Assembly (NCBI GenBank): GCA_001701165.1
Contig: DAAP01000044.1
Span: 19,626-83,625, forward strand
Length of the DNA: 64,000 nucleotides
Source of the DNA: Bacteroidales bacterium H4
Lineage (GTDB): Bacteria > Bacteroidota > Bacteroidia > Bacteroidales > Muribaculaceae
Direction: 5' to 3'
Below are positions 1-9,039 of the stretch, in pieces (position 1 is the stretch's first letter; every line of letters begins with the position of its first letter). Below the pieces are notes generated by a model. It was not told the DNA's origin. It made no database searches and saw only the letters and a program-made list of their open reading frames with translations. The position numbers were made by a program, and so were the translations under genes.

Positions 1-300
1 ATGTCTTCTGTCGAGCTGCAGGACGGGGCGGTCAACGGCTGGGCCTACTACAACTTCCAAGACGATGATTACGGATCGACAGAAATCGACTGGAACGTTG
101 AATTGGACTACGACCACCTAAGCGTCAATGCCATACAGGAGCTGAAACCGGTGATAGAAAACTCCGATGATGCGGTCGCGACAGTATATACACTCTCCGG
201 CGTATGCTTGGGCCGATATGCCGACCGCCGCGACAACCTCCCCGCCGGCATATACATCGTGCGTACGTCCTCGGGCGCTGCATACAAGGTGCGTCTCTAA
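1..300 (+). CDS. C-terminal end of a secreted protein with a sorting tail (partial)
   Basis: An open frame runs from the first base of the window to a TAA at 298-300. It opens with ATG at base 1, but it is more likely the end of a longer secreted gene cut by the window edge. The last 45 or so residues follow the pattern V-Y-T-L-S-G-V ... L-P-A-G-I-Y-I-V ... K-V-R-L, the shape of the Bacteroidetes C-terminal sorting domain (type A, type IX secretion). The part before it is acidic and tyrosine-rich with no recognisable fold. Two genes with related tails follow on the same strand. Function unknown. Confidence 0.6.
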   Translation: MSSVELQDGAVNGWAYYNFQDDDYGSTEIDWNVELDYDHLSVNAIQELKPVIENSDDAVATVYTLSGVCLGRYADRRDNLPAGIYIVRTSSGAAYKVRL

Positions 301-406
301 ACAAAAACGCACACACATCTTAAAATAACATCATATTATGGACCCGGTTTTGGGTATGAATCTGAATCATACTCAGGCCAATCACTAAAACAAATTTCAA
401 ACCTTT

Positions 407-3400
407 ATGAATTACAAATCATTACTCATCGGAGCATTAGGCTGCTTCATTGCGCTGACAGCCAATGCCCGCGACATCGAGGTAGACGGCTTGTACTACT
501 CGACCAAGAGCGATGGCACCGCCACGGTGCGCGCCCCTCTGTCATCCGAGACAAAGCCCTCGGGCGACATCGTAATTCCGGCATCTATCACCTATGACGG
601 CAAAGACTACAAGGTGACCGGCATCGATGACAACGCATTCGCCTATGGTTATCAAATCACCGGCCTCGAAATTGAGGAAGGCATCGAGACCATCGGCAAA
701 AACGCCTTCTTCAACTGCTCGGGATTGACCGAACTGTCGTTCCCGGCATCAGTAACAGAGATTGGTGATTATGCGTTCAACTCGTGTACAAAAGTGACTT
801 ACATCGACTTCCCTACCGGTCTTAAGGTCGCAGGCCCGATATTCCAATCGTGCATCAATCTTACAAATGTAAGATTCAACTGGAAGTGCGTCGTAACCGA
901 ACTCAACGGCACCTTCCAAGACTGCCGCGTACTTCCGCGCATATCCATCCCATCAACTGTCGTTTCAATCGGAGACAACACATTCGACGGCTGCAAAAGC
1001 CTTGCAGAAGTCAGCTTCTCAGGCAGCAACCTGAAGACTATCGGCGACTGGGCTTTCAACGGCAACAAGTTCACGACTCTTGAAATACCCGAAGGCGTCG
1101 AAGAAATCGGCGATATGGCTCTCGGCGCAATGAACGGCGACTGGAACACCAACAAGACAATGACGTCTGTCATACTGCCTTCGACACTGAAAAAAATAGC
1201 TTACAATGCCTTCAATAACTGCGGCGCCCTGACCGACCTGACCATCAAGCCCGCCGACGAACCCCTGAAGATTGTCAGCTTTAGCGACTACTACGTTAAG
1301 ATGTTCCTCTCGTGTCCGGAAGACCTGTCTTCAACGACCTGCCCGCTGAAGACCCTTGTACTGGGTCGTCAGCTTGTAACGGAGTCATCCGGCACCGATA
1401 TCACCGACGATGTCTTTTCGGTAAAGAGCGCTTTGGAAGACCTGTTCTTCTGCGGCAGCGTCACAAAGACTCCAAACATCTCCAATGCAAGCAACGTAAA
1501 GTATATTACCGTTGCCACTACAGCCATACCCACTGCCGGGAACTTCAATGACGGCATCAAGGCTACGGCATTGGTGACAGTTCCTGCCGGCGGTCGCGAA
1601 GCATATTCGGCTGTCGACGGCTGGAAAGACTTCACATCGCTCGCCAATCCTTCCGGCGTCGAACTCTCCATCGCGGATCTCACCCCTGACGCCAACGGCG
1701 TGTACGCAATCGGCCTGAAAAAATCCTACGCATTGACAGCCACAATCAACGATGAGGATACCTCCGCCAAAAACCTGACATACACGGCAGGTGTCAACAG
1801 CGTCTTGAGCTATAGCACTTATAACGGCAAAGTCACCTCCGGGACCAAGGGCGACGCATACATCTACGTCGAAAGTAGCGAGAACCCTGCCGTACGCGGC
1901 GTCCTCGTAGCCAAAGTAGCTCCTATCAAACCCGTGACCTCCATCACCCTCGATGGCGTCGTTGACGGCGTACTGCGCGTACCCTACAACTCGATGATTG
2001 CCGCCAACCCCGTCATCGAGCCTGCCGATGCCGACCTCACCGACTTTACAATCTCCATCGAAGACCCCACCATGTGCACCATCTATGCAGCCAAGGCCTT
2101 CAACCCCACTCGCAACTTCTACGAGCTGACGACCTTCAAGCTCGGCGAAACCAACGTCACCTACACCGCAGCCGATGGCAGCGGCACACAACTCACCTTC
2201 AAACTCGTTGTCGAAGACCGCGACCGCGAAACTCCCATCGACTACACCAAGGGTATGTTCTGGCTCAACGAGGAGTGGTTCGGCCACTGCAGCGGCTCTA
2301 TCAACTTCGTGGGCGATGACTACACCTTCACCGGCAAAGTTTACGAGCGCGAGAATCCCTTCCAAGCCTTCGGCGCTACTTCGCAATTTGCAACAGTATA
2401 TGCCGACCGCCTCGTCGTAATGTCCAAGCAGCCCCGTGACGGCGGCGACCTCCGCGGCACCGAAGCCGGCGGTGGACGCGTCGTAATTGCTGACGCCAAG
2501 ACCCTCAAGAAAATCGCCGCTTTCGACGAAATCGGCGGTGACGGACGTGCCGCTTGCGGCGTAGGTCCCGACAAATTCTACCTGACACACAACGCCGGCG
2601 TGCGCGTATGCCGTGCTCAGGGTGACACATACGTCCTCGATGCTGCCGACATCGCCGGTATCGGCGGAGGCACCAACCTCTATGCCAATCAGATGGGCGA
2701 CATCATTGCCGCAGGCAAATATGCCTTCGTTGTACAGCAGGGCAAGGGCCTCCACGTAATTGACACAGCCTCTGACACCTACGTCAAGACCATCGAAGAG
2801 TCCAACGCTCAAGGCGTAGTCCTCGCTGCCGATGGCAACGTATGGTTCATGGCCACAAAGAAACTCTACTGCATCGACCCGCAGACTGCCGATGTACTCA
2901 AGGAAGTCGCTATCAACCAAAGCGTAGCCTGCCAATGGGGCTCATGGCGTCACACCAACTTCCTGGCTGCCAAGAAAAAGAACGTTCTATACTGGATGGA
3001 CGGCGGCTCATGGTCCGGCTCGGGCAAGATCTACGCCTGGGATATGACCGGCGACGTACCCACCGAACCGCTCTTTACCCTCGGTAAACGCGAAGGTATG
3101 AACGGCAGCACTCAGAGCCAATACGGCACTATCGGCTATGATGATGCCAACGACCGCCTGATGCTGGCCACAACTCACGGAGCATCTTCCAACTATCGCT
3201 ACAATTGGTACTACTTCGTAGACGGCTCCACCGGCGAAGAGCTCAAGAGCTTCGCACTGACCCCGTACTACTGGTTCCCCGCTATGCCCGTCAACCCCGA
3301 CCGCGCCGAAGTAGTCAGCGATATCGATAAGATTGACCTTGACAACTACAACGATCCCAAGACCGTTGACCTGACCGACCACTTCACCGATGCCGATGAC

Positions 3401-3739
3401 GTCGACTCCGAAATCTCGCTGTCCATCGTTCCGGCCAATGACACTCAGCTCGAAGACATCGCCGATGTCACCATCGAAGGCAAACAGTTGACCATCACGC
3501 CTAAATCCTTTGGCGATGCCACACTGCGTCTGCGCTCGGTATCGCGCGGCCACGTGGCTTACCACGACATCGCAATCAAGATTGCCAAGGTAGGCGTGGA
3601 CGACGTTGCCGTTGATACCAACGACTCGGCAGTCGAGTACTTCAACCTGCAAGGTGTACGCGTCGATGCAGACAACCTGACCCCCGGCATCTACGTACGC
3701 CGCCAGGGCAATAAGGCCGTTAAAGTCATCATCAAGTAA
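407..3739 (+). CDS. Secreted BspA-like leucine-rich-repeat protein with a propeller domain and sorting tail
   Basis: 1110 residues. Residues 1-21 form a signal peptide ending in TANA. Residues about 60-390 hold LRR_5 (BspA/Treponema) repeats, visible as recurring I-G-x-x-A-F and L-x-x-I-x-I-P units. Residues about 420-610 look like bacterial Ig-like domains. Residues about 615-990 form a propeller that starts MFWLNEEWFGH and resembles the whole of the next gene product (DUF5074/YncE-like). The last 45 residues are the sorting tail (EYFNLQGVRV...LTPGIYVRR). BspA-type repeats are known in adhesins, so a surface adhesin role is likely but inferred. The next gene starts 22 bases downstream, suggesting one transcript. 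No clear promoter is visible in the 106 bases upstream. Confidence 0.8.
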   Translation: MNYKSLLIGALGCFIALTANARDIEVDGLYYSTKSDGTATVRAPLSSETKPSGDIVIPASITYDGKDYKVTGIDDNAFAYGYQITGLEIEEGIETIGKNAFFNCSGLTELSFPASVTEIGDYAFNSCTKVTYIDFPTGLKVAGPIFQSCINLTNVRFNWKCVVTELNGTFQDCRVLPRISIPSTVVSIGDNTFDGCKSLAEVSFSGSNLKTIGDWAFNGNKFTTLEIPEGVEEIGDMALGAMNGDWNTNKTMTSVILPSTLKKIAYNAFNNCGALTDLTIKPADEPLKIVSFSDYYVKMFLSCPEDLSSTTCPLKTLVLGRQLVTESSGTDITDDVFSVKSALEDLFFCGSVTKTPNISNASNVKYITVATTAIPTAGNFNDGIKATALVTVPAGGREAYSAVDGWKDFTSLANPSGVELSIADLTPDANGVYAIGLKKSYALTATINDEDTSAKNLTYTAGVNSVLSYSTYNGKVTSGTKGDAYIYVESSENPAVRGVLVAKVAPIKPVTSITLDGVVDGVLRVPYNSMIAANPVIEPADADLTDFTISIEDPTMCTIYAAKAFNPTRNFYELTTFKLGETNVTYTAADGSGTQLTFKLVVEDRDRETPIDYTKGMFWLNEEWFGHCSGSINFVGDDYTFTGKVYERENPFQAFGATSQFATVYADRLVVMSKQPRDGGDLRGTEAGGGRVVIADAKTLKKIAAFDEIGGDGRAACGVGPDKFYLTHNAGVRVCRAQGDTYVLDAADIAGIGGGTNLYANQMGDIIAAGKYAFVVQQGKGLHVIDTASDTYVKTIEESNAQGVVLAADGNVWFMATKKLYCIDPQTADVLKEVAINQSVACQWGSWRHTNFLAAKKKNVLYWMDGGSWSGSGKIYAWDMTGDVPTEPLFTLGKREGMNGSTQSQYGTIGYDDANDRLMLATTHGASSNYRYNWYYFVDGSTGEELKSFALTPYYWFPAMPVNPDRAEVVSDIDKIDLDNYNDPKTVDLTDHFTDADDVDSEISLSIVPANDTQLEDIADVTIEGKQLTITPKSFGDATLRLRSVSRGHVAYHDIAIKIAKVGVDDVAVDTNDSAVEYFNLQGVRVDADNLTPGIYVRRQGNKAVKVIIK

Positions 3740-3761
3740 CACCAGCAACACACTAATCCGA

Positions 3762-5165
3762 ATGACCTTCAGACATTTATTGTCTGCCTCAATCCTTACA
3801 GCCACTGTCGCCGCACTATCGGCGACAGCGGCTGCCGAGGATTTGGACGGCGGATTTTTTATCCTCAACGAAGACTGGTACGGACATCAGAATTCCACCA
3901 TCAACTACCTGCGTCCGGACGACCCTGACGGAGTATACTGGGATTACCGTGTATTCCAAAGCCGCAATCCGGGCAAGGAACTCGGATGCACCGCCCAGCA
4001 CGGCATCGCTTGGGGCGGACGCCTGTATCTCATAGCCAAACAAGAAAAGGACCCCGGAGCATCTATCGTCGGCGCACGTATCACCGTGTGCGATGCCAAG
4101 ACAATGGAGTGCTTAGCCCAGCTCACCGAGATTGACCCCTCGGGCAAGCGTTGCGACGGACGCGGCGCTTGCGGCGTATCGCTCGAAAAGGTGTACATAT
4201 CCTCGTCCAACGGCATTTGGATTTTCGATACTCGAAGCCTGACGATTACCGGGCAGATACCCGGCACGGAGAACCCCAACGGCACCGGCGGAGCCACTAC
4301 GGACCCCTCGGGAGCTCTTTACAAAGGACAATGCGGAACTATGGTGCCGGCTGACGGCCTCGTATTTGCCGCACACCAGCAGTCCGGACTTCTGATAATA
4401 GACCCGAACACGGATAGAGTCATCAAGACAATATCGATGGATGTCGTCCAAGACGGCGCCGGCATAGGCTCGATAGTCAAGGATCGCACCGGCATCCTGT
4501 GGATTTCGACAGACAAGAACATCCGCGGCACCGGCAATCCGCTGCGCAAGCTGGTACGTCTCAATCCCAAGACGCTGGAGTATACCATCGTCACCCTCCC
4601 CGATGACGTACTGCCGCCCAACAACTCGTGGTACGCCTGGACACCCGATGCCTTCTGCGCAAGTGCCAAGCAAGACTACCTCTACTGGCGTGCAAATTCC
4701 GGCAAAGGGCAAGCCGCTTGGTTCAACGGAGTATACCTGTATCGCTTCAACACCGTCACCCAAAAAGCCGAAGTCATACGCAACTTCAAGGAAGAAGGCG
4801 CCGGATGGAGCATCTACGGCTGCTCGCTGCGCGTACATCCCGTCACCGACGAAATATATATGTCCCTGTATCAGGGCAACCAAAAGACCACGTATATCAC
4901 GCGTCGCTGCGATGCCGATGGCAATACCATCAAGGATTACCCGATGATAGCCAACTATTGGTTCCCCTCGCTGCCGATATTCACCGAGGACGACCCCTAT
5001 CCGCTGACTGTAAGCGACATCACTATTGACGACACCACCTCGGCTCCCGTCGAGTACTACAACCTCCAGGGCATACGTGTAGCAGCCGAAGACGGCAGCT
5101 CACTCCCCGCAGGCGTGTACATCCGCCGCCAAGGCACACATACATCAAAAATTCTCGTCCGCTAA
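3762..5165 (+). CDS. Secreted DUF5074-like beta-propeller protein with sorting tail
   Basis: 467 residues. A signal peptide (hydrophobic run ending SATAAA, cut near residue 25) is followed by a single propeller-like domain beginning GGFFILNEDWYGHQNS, closely matching the propeller in the preceding 1110-residue protein (FWLNEEWFGH). Conserved signatures in both include GxDGRxACGV and a YWFP motif before the tail. The C-terminus is the sorting tail (EYYNLQGIRV...LPAGVYIRR). It is probably co-transcribed with the gene before it and closed by the hairpin at 5201-5234. The arrangement suggests duplication of a propeller module, once free-standing and once fused to repeats. Ligand unknown. Confidence 0.75.
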   Translation: MTFRHLLSASILTATVAALSATAAAEDLDGGFFILNEDWYGHQNSTINYLRPDDPDGVYWDYRVFQSRNPGKELGCTAQHGIAWGGRLYLIAKQEKDPGASIVGARITVCDAKTMECLAQLTEIDPSGKRCDGRGACGVSLEKVYISSSNGIWIFDTRSLTITGQIPGTENPNGTGGATTDPSGALYKGQCGTMVPADGLVFAAHQQSGLLIIDPNTDRVIKTISMDVVQDGAGIGSIVKDRTGILWISTDKNIRGTGNPLRKLVRLNPKTLEYTIVTLPDDVLPPNNSWYAWTPDAFCASAKQDYLYWRANSGKGQAAWFNGVYLYRFNTVTQKAEVIRNFKEEGAGWSIYGCSLRVHPVTDEIYMSLYQGNQKTTYITRRCDADGNTIKDYPMIANYWFPSLPIFTEDDPYPLTVSDITIDDTTSAPVEYYNLQGIRVAAEDGSSLPAGVYIRRQGTHTSKILVR

Positions 5166-5200
5166 GCGCATACAGTATTTTATTCGCTTGTCATCATTTT

Positions 5201-5245
5201 CGTAATGGCGTTCTCGTTTGTGTACGCCATTACGTTTATTTTTCC
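5201..5245 (+). terminator. Rho-independent terminator
   Basis: A perfect 11-bp inverted repeat (CGTAATGGCGT at 5201-5211, ACGCCATTACG at 5224-5234) with a 12-base loop, followed by a T-rich run. It lies 35 bases after the propeller gene and ends that transcript before the restriction-modification promoter. Confidence 0.85.
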
Positions 5246-5284
5246 CAAAGGACATTCAGGAATGTCATATAAGAGAAATTTTGT

Positions 5285-5292
5285 TATCTTTG
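5285..5292 (+). promoter_or_regulatory. Bacteroidetes -7 element for the restriction-modification genes
   Basis: TATCTTTG matches TAnnTTTG exactly and lies 63 bases before the restriction enzyme ATG. No good TTTG is seen at the -33 spacing. With the terminator just upstream, it rules out an in-frame start at 5218. Confidence 0.55.
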
Positions 5293-5355
5293 CAGTATCC
5301 TTGCGCAACTTCATCAGCGCATACACAAGTCAAATCCACAAGCACACAAGCAATT

Positions 5356-6096
5356 ATGAGAGACTATAAGCTGGGGTTCATTTCAAACGAAAACATTTTC
5401 AACCATGTTAAAACCACGGTTGAAAGCTATCGCAGGGAGATAACCCTTGACCAGTTTAACCACAACATAGTAGACCCGATAAAGCTCACTTTTGACTCAA
5501 AGATTTATGGGAAGAGCTTACATCAAGCAATCGAGGATGAATGCTTCAGACAGATTGATAAGAGCAACACTAATAACATCGGCTATTTCCACCAAAATCT
5601 ATTTAAGTATGCCGGCAATGGATGGTCTGTTCCAAAGCAAGGCTTTGATGTAGAAAATAAAGAATTGCATATTTTTGCCGAGTTAAAGAATAAACATAAT
5701 ACGATGAACTCCGCATCTTCGCAAAAGACATACATGAAGATGCAGGCAAAATTACTTGATGACGATGAGGCCACGTGTTATCTTGTCGAAGTGATTTCTA
5801 AATGCTCTCGCGATGATGTATGGAGAATATCTCTTGATAACCAACAGCGTGCGCATAAGCATATCAGAAGGATATCTATGGACAAGTTCTACGAACTAGT
5901 CTTTGGCGACTCACAGGCATTCTATAACCTGTGTATGTCATTGCCCTCTATAATTGAGGATGTAGTGGGTGACAATAAGAATCTTATGTATAAAAACACT
6001 GTTTACACGGAACTGTCAAAAACGCATAAAGATTTGCTTACATCATTATACCTGCTTGCATTCAGAACCTACGAAGGATTCCAAGTTTTACAATAA
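5356..6096 (+). CDS. Type II restriction endonuclease, Eco47II family (predicted GGNCC specificity)
   Basis: 246 residues from the ATG at 5356. An earlier in-frame ATG at 5218 lies inside the terminator region and upstream of the -7 box, so it was rejected. The sequence matches the Eco47II/Sau96I family as I know it: DSKIYGKSL, FRQIDKSN, GYFHQN, ELKNKHNTMNS and RRISMDKFYELV. The probable PD-(D/E)xK site is D98 with E109-x-K111 in GFD...FAELKNK. The m5C methyltransferase starts 12 bases downstream, as expected of a restriction-modification pair. GGNCC recognition is family inference only. The gene is visibly more AT-rich than the secreted-protein genes upstream, a sign of transfer. Confidence 0.88.
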   Translation: MRDYKLGFISNENIFNHVKTTVESYRREITLDQFNHNIVDPIKLTFDSKIYGKSLHQAIEDECFRQIDKSNTNNIGYFHQNLFKYAGNGWSVPKQGFDVENKELHIFAELKNKHNTMNSASSQKTYMKMQAKLLDDDEATCYLVEVISKCSRDDVWRISLDNQQRAHKHIRRISMDKFYELVFGDSQAFYNLCMSLPSIIEDVVGDNKNLMYKNTVYTELSKTHKDLLTSLYLLAFRTYEGFQVLQ

Positions 6097-6108
6097 ATAA
6101 CTGTATTT

Positions 6109-7449
6109 ATGCAATTAACAGACGAGTTGTCTTTAAACGTATTTGCGGATATATTAGGCGTGTCTCGTGCTACTGTTGAGTCTTGGATACGAACAAGGAA
6201 GTATACAGCACACTACTCATCAAACGGACACAAGTGTTTTTACGTAAAGGACATATGCAATGTGCCCGAAATTGAGTCAATGTTAAAGACGAAATGGTAT
6301 CGGGAACTTGATTCTACACCATTGCGAGAATATACTTCAGTTGAACTTTTCGCCGGAGCAGGAGGCTTAGCGTTAGGCCTGGAAAAAGCCGGGTTTAAGC
6401 ATATCCTATTAAACGAATACGACCATAACGCATGTGAAACATTGCGGACAAATCGCCCACAATGGAATGTTGTAGAAAGTGATATACATGACCTTGATTT
6501 TAGGTCTTATACCGGGGAGGTTGACTTCCTTTCCGGAGGATTTCCTTGTCAAGCATTTTCTTATGCGGGGAAACGCTTAGGATTTGAAGAAACGCGTGGT
6601 ACATTGTTCTTTGAACTTGCAAGAGCTGTAAAAGAGATAGAACCTAAGGTTTTTATGTGTGAAAACGTTAGGGGACTTGTAGAACATGATGGAGGACGTA
6701 CATTGCAGACTATCCGCAATGTAATTTCAGACTTGGGATACAAGCTAATTGAGCCACGTGTCCTTCATGCCATTCAATACAACGTTCCTCAGAAAAGAGA
6801 AAGGCTAATACTTATCGCTGTGCGTAACGACATTATGCCATATGTGCATTATTGTTGGCCCGATGTCTGTGATTATGTGCCAACACTTCGCGATGCATTT
6901 TACAAAGGCCGTTTATATAAAACAGATGTTCCTTTGTCGTCAGGACAGCTATATCCTGAGTCAAAACGTATAGTTATGGAGAAAGTGCCGGAAGGAGGCG
7001 ATTGGCGTAATTTGCCTGAGGACGTGGCACGTCAATATATGAAAGGAAGCTATTTGTTGGGCGGAGGGAAAACTGGTATGGCTAGACGTCTTTCGATGGA
7101 CGAACCATCTCTCACCCTGACGTGTGCCCCGGCGCAGAAACAAACCGAACGCTGTCATCCGTATGAGACGAGACCTCTGACAGTTCGTGAATACGCAAGA
7201 ATACAAACCTTTCCTGATGATTGGTCCTTTGCAGGGCCATTGTCAGCACAGTATAAACAAATAGGCAATGCAGTCCCCGTTAACTTAGCTTGGGCTGTGG
7301 GGCGTTCGCTTATACGGCTTTTTAATGAGATAACAGAAAGTGGACTTATGGAGGAGCGACCCAAGGTAAATAAGATTAGACATAATTACAGACTTGATGG
7401 CATTTTTGATGGCATAGTCTGCGAAAAAGGGGATGAATACAAATCGTAA
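6109..7449 (+). CDS. DNA (cytosine-5-)-methyltransferase with an N-terminal HTH domain
   Basis: 446 residues. Residues 1-60 form a MerR/excisionase-like helix-turn-helix (LNVFADILGVSRATVESWI), followed by a complete m5C methyltransferase: motif I FAGAGG (81-86), motif IV PCQ with catalytic C147, motif VI ENV (185-187), motif VIII QKRER (228-232), a target-recognition stretch (about 250-340), motif IX RPLTVREYARIQTFP (355-369) and motif X IGNAVPVN (385-392). It protects host DNA from the adjacent endonuclease. The extra N-terminal domain could let the enzyme repress its own promoter, as in SsoII-type methyltransferases (analogy, not shown). AT-rich like its partner. Confidence 0.93.
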   Translation: MQLTDELSLNVFADILGVSRATVESWIRTRKYTAHYSSNGHKCFYVKDICNVPEIESMLKTKWYRELDSTPLREYTSVELFAGAGGLALGLEKAGFKHILLNEYDHNACETLRTNRPQWNVVESDIHDLDFRSYTGEVDFLSGGFPCQAFSYAGKRLGFEETRGTLFFELARAVKEIEPKVFMCENVRGLVEHDGGRTLQTIRNVISDLGYKLIEPRVLHAIQYNVPQKRERLILIAVRNDIMPYVHYCWPDVCDYVPTLRDAFYKGRLYKTDVPLSSGQLYPESKRIVMEKVPEGGDWRNLPEDVARQYMKGSYLLGGGKTGMARRLSMDEPSLTLTCAPAQKQTERCHPYETRPLTVREYARIQTFPDDWSFAGPLSAQYKQIGNAVPVNLAWAVGRSLIRLFNEITESGLMEERPKVNKIRHNYRLDGIFDGIVCEKGDEYKS

Positions 7450-7517
7450 AGATGTCCGGGCAACCATAGAAGACTAATCTCTACGCATATCAATTACGAC
7501 ATAAACTTTTCACTGAA

Positions 7518-8954
7518 TTATTCCTTGGGGGCGACGTAGACATAGGCGCCGAGGTCGGGGGCAGCACCGGCTGTGGCCTGTCGCGGCAGTCCGTAGGCGT
7601 CGCGTGCGGCGGCCGGCAGCATCAGCGAGGCATCACCCGCACCGATGGCCGGCGATTCGGGCTTCAGGCGGTAGTCAAAGATGTAATCCTCTCGCACGGT
7701 GTAATAGAGAGGATCTTTGTCCCATAGGCAGGCTATGAAGTTGGCATCGTCGCTACCATTCTCTTTGATCAAGACGCGACGCAAGAATACCTTGGTGCCG
7801 GTCAAGTCGCCGTGAGAGAGCATGGAGCCGTTGCCGTAAAGAATACTGTTAGTGATATCGGCTGCCGTGTACGGAAGTTTGGAGCTGTCATCATTGTCGG
7901 CATTGAGATGCTCGAAGGCCAGCGCCGGACCATATATAGCACTGAATAAGTAGTAGTTGGCAAAGGTACAATGGTTGAATACGTGTTGCCCGCCGTGCAG
8001 CAGCACCAGACCGTTGGAAGCCTCGGCAAATTCGCAGCCTATGGCGGTAATGTTGGCGTGGTACGCTTCGAGGACACGGTCGCCGGAGTTGCGCAGCCGA
8101 CTGTTGACAATGGTCAGCATCGGAGTGTCGCCATCGTTGCGCGGCGAGCTGCCGCCATTGACGATAACCCCGTAGTCGGTGTTGCGTATACATGTGTGGC
8201 TAATAACATTGGCACGCGATGAGGGCGCAAACTGCACGCCGCGCCACTGCCGCGACATGAGGTCGAAGGTGATGTCGGTGATGACATTGCCGGTGCGGTC
8301 GCCGGCGATATTGACGGGATTGTCGACCGTGCCTTGGCTCAACAGGGTGCCGCGCACTATCAGCGACGCACCGTCATGGAAACGCAAGTCGGTACCCGGT
8401 TCAAGAGTAAGCGTCGCCCCTTCGGCCACTACCAGCGAGTCATACACCTGATAGGGGCGTCCGGCGGTAAGTCGGGTGTCGCTGTTGTAGGTGACAGCAC
8501 GCAGACGCTTGACATCCTGACCGGTCGCATTGAGCACCACGGTAGAGCGCACGCCGTTGACGGTGAAGCAGAGGTCGGCATTGACATCTTGGGGTTGATC
8601 CTGGTCGCGTACCGGCAGGGTGGCCTCAACCATCACGAATATCGAGTCTTTGGCACGCACTTCGATGCCTTGGAAGGTCTCGCCGCTGGCGCCGTCAACA
8701 TTTATGCGAAAATCCCGAGCCCCCTCGCCTTCGAGATGTATATCGCTGATAAGCATACCTTTGCTATGGCGATTGTATACCGTCAGGCGGTGCGTCATTG
8801 TCACCTCGTCCGTAAAGACTACGCCCATCTTGAGCGTATCGGTGGAAAAAGCCGGCTGGTCTGCCGCCGAAGTCGAAATGCCGTCCTCGATGCAGGCGTT
8901 GAGGCCTATCATGGCGGCTATCACTGCTATGGTGTATAGGATGTGTCGTTGCAT
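7518..8954 (-). CDS. Surface lipoprotein with Ig-like and right-handed beta-helix domains
   Basis: 478 residues. Signal peptide with lipobox cysteine C21 (GLNAC) followed by acidic residues (IEDG), which suits outer-surface display in Bacteroidetes. Residues about 35-140 resemble an Ig-like domain (MTHRLTVYNRHSKGMLISDI). Residues about 165-440 look like a right-handed parallel beta-helix: repeated short strands with asparagines, such as ISHTCIRNTDYGVIVNGG and NSILYGNGS, as in NosD-type proteins. The C-terminus (SPAIGAGDA ... PDLGAYVYV) is a common ending of such helices. No catalytic residues could be assigned; it may bind or cut polysaccharide. It converges with the methyltransferase gene and stands alone. 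Confidence 0.72.
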   Translation of the reverse strand: MQRHILYTIAVIAAMIGLNACIEDGISTSAADQPAFSTDTLKMGVVFTDEVTMTHRLTVYNRHSKGMLISDIHLEGEGARDFRINVDGASGETFQGIEVRAKDSIFVMVEATLPVRDQDQPQDVNADLCFTVNGVRSTVVLNATGQDVKRLRAVTYNSDTRLTAGRPYQVYDSLVVAEGATLTLEPGTDLRFHDGASLIVRGTLLSQGTVDNPVNIAGDRTGNVITDITFDLMSRQWRGVQFAPSSRANVISHTCIRNTDYGVIVNGGSSPRNDGDTPMLTIVNSRLRNSGDRVLEAYHANITAIGCEFAEASNGLVLLHGGQHVFNHCTFANYYLFSAIYGPALAFEHLNADNDDSSKLPYTAADITNSILYGNGSMLSHGDLTGTKVFLRRVLIKENGSDDANFIACLWDKDPLYYTVREDYIFDYRLKPESPAIGAGDASLMLPAAARDAYGLPRQATAGAAPDLGAYVYVAPKE

Positions 8955-9039
8955 AAGTCCGTGGTGTGCAAGGCATGTATGCCTCTATATAATAACGGCT
9001 CAATGGCGCGTTTATTGTCCTGCACGATCAGGCACGAAC

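Noticed and set aside
1385..2935. Open frame of 516 codons on the - strand inside the leucine-rich-repeat gene
   Set aside because: It is antisense to a clearly coding gene with a signal peptide, repeats and sorting tail; its protein is a low-complexity V/G/A/D mix typical of antisense frames in GC-rich genes.
5218..5355. Longer N-terminus for the restriction enzyme
   Set aside because: The extra 46 codons cross the 3' arm of a terminator and the -7 box, and they match nothing in the Eco47II family.
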